In this document: one piece after another, positions 62,463 through 64,000 of the stretch | Layout of the letters: each line of letters begins with the position of its first letter | Numbering within the stretch: position 1 is the stretch's first letter | Source of the DNA: Ruminococcaceae bacterium UBA6413 | Lineage (GTDB): Bacteria; Bacillota; Clostridia; Oscillospirales; Ruminococcaceae | Assembly: GCA_002437415.1 (NCBI GenBank) | Contig: DJPL01000012.1 | Coordinates: 256 to 64,255 of the forward strand | Direction of reading: 5' to 3' | DNA length: 64,000 nt | Translations under genes and position numbers: made by a program | Notes under the pieces: generated by a model | The model's input: only the letters and a program-made list of their open reading frames with translations | The model's database searches: none | What the model was told of the DNA's origin: nothing

Positions 62463-64000
62463 ATGTTCGAGAATTACAAAACATTCAAAACGACATTTGC
62501 AGGCCGTGAGCTTATGGTTGAAACCGGTAAGGTATGCGGACTTGCAAACGGTTCTTGCTGGGTACACTACGGCGAAACAGTCGTAATGGTAAACGTTACA
62601 GCAAGCGCAAAGCCCAGAGAGGGCGTTGACTTTTTCCCTCTCGCGGTAGACTATGAAGAAAAGCTCTACTCCGTAGGAAAGATCCCCGGCGGATACTTAA
62701 AGAGAGAGGGCAGACCCAGCGAAAAGGCTATCCTCAACTCACGAGTTGTTGACCGTCCTATGCGTCCTCTGTTCCCCAAGGATATGAGAAATGACGTTGC
62801 TATCGTTATGACAGTCCTCGCAGTAGACCCCGAAACACAGCCCGAGATCATTGCTATGATCGGCGCTTCTATCGCGGTCTCTATCTCCGATATTCCGTGG
62901 AACGGTCCTATCGGTGGTATCTCTGTAGGTCTTGTTGACGGCGAGATAGTTCTTATGCCTGACGCAGAGCAGAGAGCTAAGTCAGACCTTCAGCTGACTG
63001 TTGCGTCAAGCGAGAAGAAGGTCGTAATGATCGAAGCAGGCGCAAATGAAGTTGACGACGACACAATGCTCAAGGCTATTATGGCAGGTCACGAAGAGAT
63101 CAACAAGTCGCTCATTCCCTTTATCAAGCAGATCCAGGCTGAGATAGGCAAGCCCAAGTTCAGCTTCCCCTCAATGGAGGTTGACCACGACCTGTTCGAG
63201 GCTATTCAGAATAAGTACACAGAGCAGGTAAAGTTCGCTCTTGATACAGACGACAAGAATGTTCGCGAAGAGCGTTTACAGCCCATCAAGGACGCTATAC
63301 ACGCAGAGTTTGACGAGCAGTATCCCGACAAGGCTGCTATGATAGATGAGTGCATCTACAAGCTTCAGAAGTTCATCGTAAGACGTTGGCTCTTAGACGA
63401 GCAGAAGCGTGTTGACGGCAGAGGTATGGACGAAATGCGTCCTCTCGCCGCTGAAGTAGGACTTCTCCCGAGAGTACACGGTTCAGGTCTGTTTACCCGC
63501 GGTCAGACGCAGGTTATGACTATCACAACATTAGGTCCTGTAAGCGACAGCCAGAAGCTTGACGGCATTGACGAAGAAGAAACAAAGCGTTATATGCATC
63601 ACTACAACTTCCCCGCATACTCTGTAGGCGAAACAAAGTCAAGCAGAGGACCGGGCAGACGTGAGATCGGTCACGGCGCACTCGCACAGCGTGCACTTGA
63701 ACCCGTTATCCCTCCCGTTGAAGAATTCCCCTATGCAATCAGACTTGTATCCGAGGTTCTTTCTTCAAACGGTTCTACATCACAGGCTTCTATCTGCGGT
63801 TCTACACTTTCACTGATGGACGCAGGCGTTCCGATAAAGTCACCTGTTGCAGGTATCTCATGCGGTCTTATCACCGAGGGCGACCGTTGGATGACAATGG
63901 TAGATATCCAGGGTCTTGAGGACTTCTTCGGCGATATGGACTTCAAGGTTGGCGGTACACACAAGGGTATCACTGCTATTCAGATGGATCTTAAGATCGA
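62463..64000 (+). CDS. pnp: Polynucleotide phosphorylase (3' end beyond the window)
   Basis: At least 512 residues; the frame is open to the right edge. Start ATG 62463, 6 nt after AGGAGG. First RNase PH domain about 12-230 (GETVVMVNVTASAKPREGVDFFPL, GGYLKREGRPSEKAIL), linker helices, second PH domain from about 320 with LRPLAAEVGLLPRVHGSGLF-type sequence and GDRWMTMVDIQG. The KH and S1 domains lie outside. The enzyme degrades RNA 3' to 5' with phosphate. Confidence 0.95.
   Translation, partial: MFENYKTFKTTFAGRELMVETGKVCGLANGSCWVHYGETVVMVNVTASAKPREGVDFFPLAVDYEEKLYSVGKIPGGYLKREGRPSEKAILNSRVVDRPMRPLFPKDMRNDVAIVMTVLAVDPETQPEIIAMIGASIAVSISDIPWNGPIGGISVGLVDGEIVLMPDAEQRAKSDLQLTVASSEKKVVMIEAGANEVDDDTMLKAIMAGHEEINKSLIPFIKQIQAEIGKPKFSFPSMEVDHDLFEAIQNKYTEQVKFALDTDDKNVREERLQPIKDAIHAEFDEQYPDKAAMIDECIYKLQKFIVRRWLLDEQKRVDGRGMDEMRPLAAEVGLLPRVHGSGLFTRGQTQVMTITTLGPVSDSQKLDGIDEEETKRYMHHYNFPAYSVGETKSSRGPGRREIGHGALAQRALEPVIPPVEEFPYAIRLVSEVLSSNGSTSQASICGSTLSLMDAGVPIKSPVAGISCGLITEGDRWMTMVDIQGLEDFFGDMDFKVGGTHKGITAIQMDLKI

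Overview
The window reads as a low-to-medium G+C Gram-positive chromosome. The best fit is a gut clostridium of the Oscillospiraceae, in the Ruminococcus / [Eubacterium] siraeum neighbourhood. This rests on Firmicutes gene sets and order (hslO-recJ-rsh, rplS-lepB-rbgA-rnhB-yraN, tig-clpP-clpX, rpsO-pnp), strong AGGAGG ribosome sites, several TTG starts, a choloylglycine hydrolase typical of gut bacteria, and surface proteins with FN3, BspA-type LRR and GLUG repeats. The species is inference only.

Layout. 1-6.3 kb: a Q-rich membrane protein, an EAL phosphodiesterase, a PadR regulator, and an amidohydrolase overlapping an Sfp-type phosphopantetheinyl transferase. 6.5-11.9 kb: two secreted repeat proteins; the first is a pseudogene with one frameshift and one nonsense codon. 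12.2-14.1 kb: a strongly expressed-looking pair (NifU-like scaffold protein and GGGtGRT protein) behind a structured leader. 14.0-17.7 kb: a 3.65-kb integrated element bounded by a ~98-bp duplication of the GGGtGRT gene 3' end. It carries an XRE/ImmA switch, DUF4417, a putative toxin and an acidic partner. 18.0-21.7 kb: AraC regulator and GH59 glycosidase. 22.0-25.6 kb: iorA-iorB-arylacetate CoA ligase. 25.8-32.3 kb: surface/secreted proteins, alanine racemase and three paralogous zinc-ribbon membrane proteins. 32.4-36.6 kb: galE, Nudix, thioesterase and GH36 alpha-galactosidase. 36.7-45.4 kb: a long housekeeping run (yerC-like, methyltransferase, hslO, recJ, rsh, MBL hydrolase, hemZ). 45.5-49.4 kb: bile salt hydrolase, initiator tRNA, DUF4143 ATPase and M50 protease. 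49.5-64 kb: TIGR03960/DUF2344 pair, rplS, lepB, rbgA, rnhB, yraN, thrC, phosphoesterase, tig, clpP, clpX, rpsO and a truncated pnp.

The most unusual signals are non-coding. A family of structured intergenic repeats occurs as two full copies (17.8 and 21.8 kb) and two partial or related ones (9.8 and 47.2 kb). They are bounded by TATAAT boxes, fold into several hairpins with compensatory changes between copies, and in the best copy end in a terminator hairpin that contains the -35 box of the next gene. The integrated element also holds a candidate minus-strand small RNA and a hairpin that would hide the ribosome site of the DUF4417 gene. A similar hairpin covers the GH59 ribosome site, and a long imperfect hairpin separates rpsO from pnp.
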